A stretch of DNA of 64,000 nt from Daphnia pulex (lineage: Eukaryota > Arthropoda > Branchiopoda > Diplostraca > Daphniidae). This document shows, in pieces, positions 61,030 to 64,000 of this stretch. The stretch's first letter is position 1. The number at the start of each line of letters is the position of its first letter. The notes below the pieces were generated by a model that was not told the origin of the DNA, ran no database searches, and was given only the letters and a program-made list of their open reading frames with translations. Position numbers and translations under genes: made by a program. The stretch covers positions 3,224,001 to 3,288,000 of the forward strand of contig NC_060020.1 of NCBI RefSeq assembly GCF_021134715.1. Direction: 5' to 3'.

Positions 61030-64000
61030 TCCAACAAGAAAACATGAAGTTACAAATAAGATTTCACGATGTCGGATTCGGAATCCCAGGCTATAAATAA
61101 GTCTTGTACGAAACTCTCTTGGTAAACAAAAAAGGGAAATAAATGGGTTACTCCAAAATACTTTTCTCTCGCGACTGTGCAGAAGTGTAGTAAACGTAAT
61201 GACAACTGCCTCAGGCTATGCAGACGACAATGCACAAAGAAAGGTACTACTAAGCAGCAAAATTCTATTATTTTCCTGTTGGTTTTTTAACAAAAAACAA
61301 AAATGACAAGACTTTGGAAAATAGAAAAGAAACCATATTATGTGTCCATAGCTCTGCAAAAACAAACTAAAACACTGAAATGAACTTGAAATTTTCCCAA
61401 AATATAAAGCATAGGGCATAAGCATAAGCATCTTGTATGTTTTTAAAAACCAACACTAGAATGAATTTCTCCTGTTTTCACGCAACGCAACAATTTGATT
61501 TCGATCCAATGTTGTATTTTATACGATTTAAAATATTTTACAAAATCACATTCAAGGCTATTTTGCTCCTATATTTAGAATTAGCCGGCACTGGACGGAC
61601 ATTATTTGTTTCAGTCTTTTTTCAGAATCACATTTGTGTTAAGTGTTAACGGGCTTTAGCAGTTTAGTACAGCTGAGTCATTCGATAATCGACACCTCCC
61701 TTGTATGCGTGAAAGCGCTGAAAGAGTAGATGGGTTTGATCCATTTTTAGATGTTGAAAGGTTATGATCAAGCTTTTCCCTTCCGCGTAAACTCATTCCA
61801 CAATATTCTTTATTTTCTTCCAATCATTTAAAATTCCAAATTAGGATGGCAAGTCATGATCCATGATCGATTTCCATGTTAAAGACCAAATAAAGAAAAT
61901 TAAATGACGAAACTTTTGTTTTATAAGGTGATGTATTTTCCCACGAAAATGTTCGGTATTTCATTATATTTACAAGCATTCGATTTTTTTGGGTATTTTT
62001 TCAATTTCTATATAGATTCAACATTGTCTTTCTGTTTTCTCCCAAGTTCTAATATCGCGTTGAATTTTGTATGTTTGTATGTTTTAAGCTTATCATGATA
62101 TTAATACTTTTCCCTGTGATCTTTTCACGTTCCATTCACCGCGTTTGCGTGTTTGTTGACTTGAGCATCGCGGCAAAATTTCATTTTTTTCTAATGTTAA
62201 TAATTTCCATCAAAACGCTCGTTCAACGTGTCATTCGTGGCGCGAAATTCGAAAACGGATCACCAAGTTTTCGATTGTTCTTTAGATGTTGTTGTTGATG
62301 TAGTAGTTGGTTGTTTGAACGACCAAAATTAAAAAGACAAATCAAGGAGAAACTACACGTAATCGAAAAAATTGGAATTCAAAAAACGAGAGAAAAATTT
62401 TCGACGGGTTGACTAGAGAAAGGAGAGCGCAAAAAAGAGGAAAGAGGAGATCGAGAGCGCGACAAGAAAAACAATGACCAAAAAAGGTGGCATTTTTTCG
62501 AAATTATGAGAAGGGAAAATTGAATGATAAAAATACACGAAACTATGAATAACTACGGTAGACCAAACACTACTGGTCTCGGTTCTTTTTGTTTTTTAAA
62601 AGAGCGGGGAAAAAGAACCGAACAAGTGACGAAATGAGAAAAGGGAACCGAGCGGACGGCGAACCCCCAAAAGTAACTACGAAAATGATCCAATCGAGCC
62701 AAATTCGCAAGAAAATTTAAATTGTTCCTGTCGCTCGCTTCAGAGACGCAAAAAGGAAAGAAAACATGGAAAGCACTACTTATAATAATAATAATAATAA
62801 TAAGAATAAACCTTTTCGTATTTCTACTCGCTACCATAGGAATTAAAAGAAAACTATTTACCGCTACTCGACTCGATAAACAGGAGGTAAACGAGTGAAT
62901 TGAAAAAAGATGACACGCAAAAATCGTCAAAGAAGTAATTTTTTCTTGAAAAAAAAAACACATATGAAACTTTTCTCTCTCTTTCTCTGTCGTCAACTTC
63001 AGTTAATAATAAGGAATGTATCGACTAAATATCCGCATCCTGACGTCCCTTCCGCGACGCACTCTGGCGATTAAGTAGACTTTTGCGAGTATTTCCGTTC
63101 TTTCGTGTACGTCCGGACGTACGTTCCGTGTCTGTGTAAAACGTATAATGTGTTTGTGTTTGACGTGTACGAATGTGTTTTCAAACAGGAAAAAAAAAAT
63201 TATTTAAATGAAAAATAAAAAATTGAACGAAATGAAATAAATGAAAGTTCAGAAAAAAAATTGGTGTAACTGAAAGTGATGAACCAAGTAAGGGGACATA
63301 GAAAAAAAAACCAAATGGGGAAATAAATGAATCCAGATGAATATCCAAAACTCAGAAAAAAAAAAGAAAAAATAAATACACATAAATTCTCAGTTAGTAA
63401 GGGCAGGGTTTTCGTCTGAAAGTTAAGGAGTGAAAAAGGTAGTTGAATAGTTTGGAATTATTCCCAATAGTCAGTTGTTTGATTTTAAGCTTTTTTAAAG
63501 GTTTCAACTGACGAGGGAAGGAGACATCATTCCAGGTTGGGGGATAGGAAGAGCGTGATAGAAAAATGTACGAAAGATAAACAAAACTCAATTATTTTGC
63601 ACCATTCGGAATTTTAAGAATGGTCGAGAACACGGCGTTGACGGAGGTGAAAACGATTTGCATCCACTCTTCTTTTTCCTCGGAAAAAAATACCAAAAAG
63701 TCGGTAGACTTTTTTCTCTGTCCTTCAACCAAGTGACTAGCAATCTCAAATTTCATTTTCCCTTTTTTTTTTTTACATTTGATGAGATCCATTTCTTGCC
63801 TCACTGCGAAAACTTTATTCGCAAATTTTCTCGACTAAACCTCTCGCGTATATAATTCTTCTCGGTTTCTTTTGCTTCGTTTTCTCTTCCGTTTTTCTTC
63901 TACTTTTTGCAATTCTTAAATAACGTCGCTTGAGCAGAGCTGACTAGCTTTGTAAACGATGATTTTTTGATGAGAGGAATTTTCAACCGATTATTGGTTT
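61030..64000. other. Three kilobases without a recognisable gene
   Basis: After the 5' region of the F-box gene no ORF longer than about 147 codons appears and none looks like protein (the longest, 62553-62996 minus, is built on low-complexity sequence). The stretch is rich in A and T homopolymers with islands of mixed composition. AATAAA on the plus strand near 61884 and TTTATT (minus-strand AATAAA) near 61804 are possible poly(A) signals. The likeliest reading is a long 3' untranslated region of a minus-strand gene beyond the window edge, or a non-coding transcript. Confidence 0.35.
62782..62811. repeat. (AAT)n microsatellite
   Basis: About eight tandem AAT units interrupted by one G near the end. 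Confidence 0.8.

Noticed and set aside
62553-62996. 147-codon minus-strand ORF
   Set aside because: Contains the (AAT)n microsatellite as poly-Ile and homopolymer-derived runs; no domain or splice context.

Overview
The window reads as nuclear DNA of a small-genome arthropod, most likely a branchiopod crustacean of the Daphnia type. It is gene-dense and AT-leaning, introns are mostly 60-90 bp, the first gene is a BTB protein of the tramtrack/lola kind, and the middle carries tyrosine-rich YYT/APKYY repeat genes of a type I associate with Daphnia. The species is inferred from memory of these families, not from a search. Twelve conserved eukaryotic genes can be traced exon by exon with consistent splice phases; HUWE1 is traced in part.

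Layout. 1-13.5 kb: partial BTB gene (-), CPSF1 (+), a HAUS4-like augmin subunit (-), an unrecognised single-pass membrane protein (+), eIF2 beta (-) and CTU2 (+). Neighbours alternate strictly between head-to-head and tail-to-tail. 13.5-19.5 kb: an accessory stretch with a spliced-looking transcript locus holding only a ~100-codon ORF, two tandem decayed Tyr-rich secreted-protein genes, and a four-unit direct repeat upstream of them. 20-22.5 kb: a two-pore potassium channel (-). 23.7-31.1 kb: a DNAJC4-like membrane J protein and the eIF2 alpha kinase GCN2 (both -). 31.5-32.3 kb: dynactin p27 (DCTN6, +). 33-48.6 kb: the giant ubiquitin ligase HUWE1 (-), about 35 exons. 49.5-57.6 kb: UROD and the SNF2-family remodeller ARIP4/RAD54L2 (both -). 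58-59.2 kb: splicing factor ISY1 (+). 59.4-60.9 kb: an F-box/leucine-rich-repeat protein (-). 61-64 kb: no coding gene seen.

How the genes relate. This is not an operon and no new multi-gene system is evident. Functional links are by theme: mRNA processing (CPSF1, ISY1), translation and its stress control (eIF2 beta, GCN2, CTU2 for tRNA thiolation), ubiquitin ligases (HUWE1, F-box protein), microtubule machinery (augmin subunit, dynactin subunit), and heme synthesis (UROD). Divergent pairs with 430-690 bp between start codons (480 for BTB/CPSF1, 690 for HAUS4/membrane protein, 450 for eIF2 beta/CTU2, 430 for GCN2/DCTN6, 430 for ARIP4/ISY1) probably share promoters.

Most novel candidates: the unrecognised membrane protein at 8.2-9.9 kb, the spliced small-ORF locus at 14-16.7 kb, and a 67-codon ORF with a mitochondrial-presequence-like N-terminus between ARIP4 and ISY1. 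No rRNA, tRNA, CRISPR array, or clear transposon or viral fossil was found.
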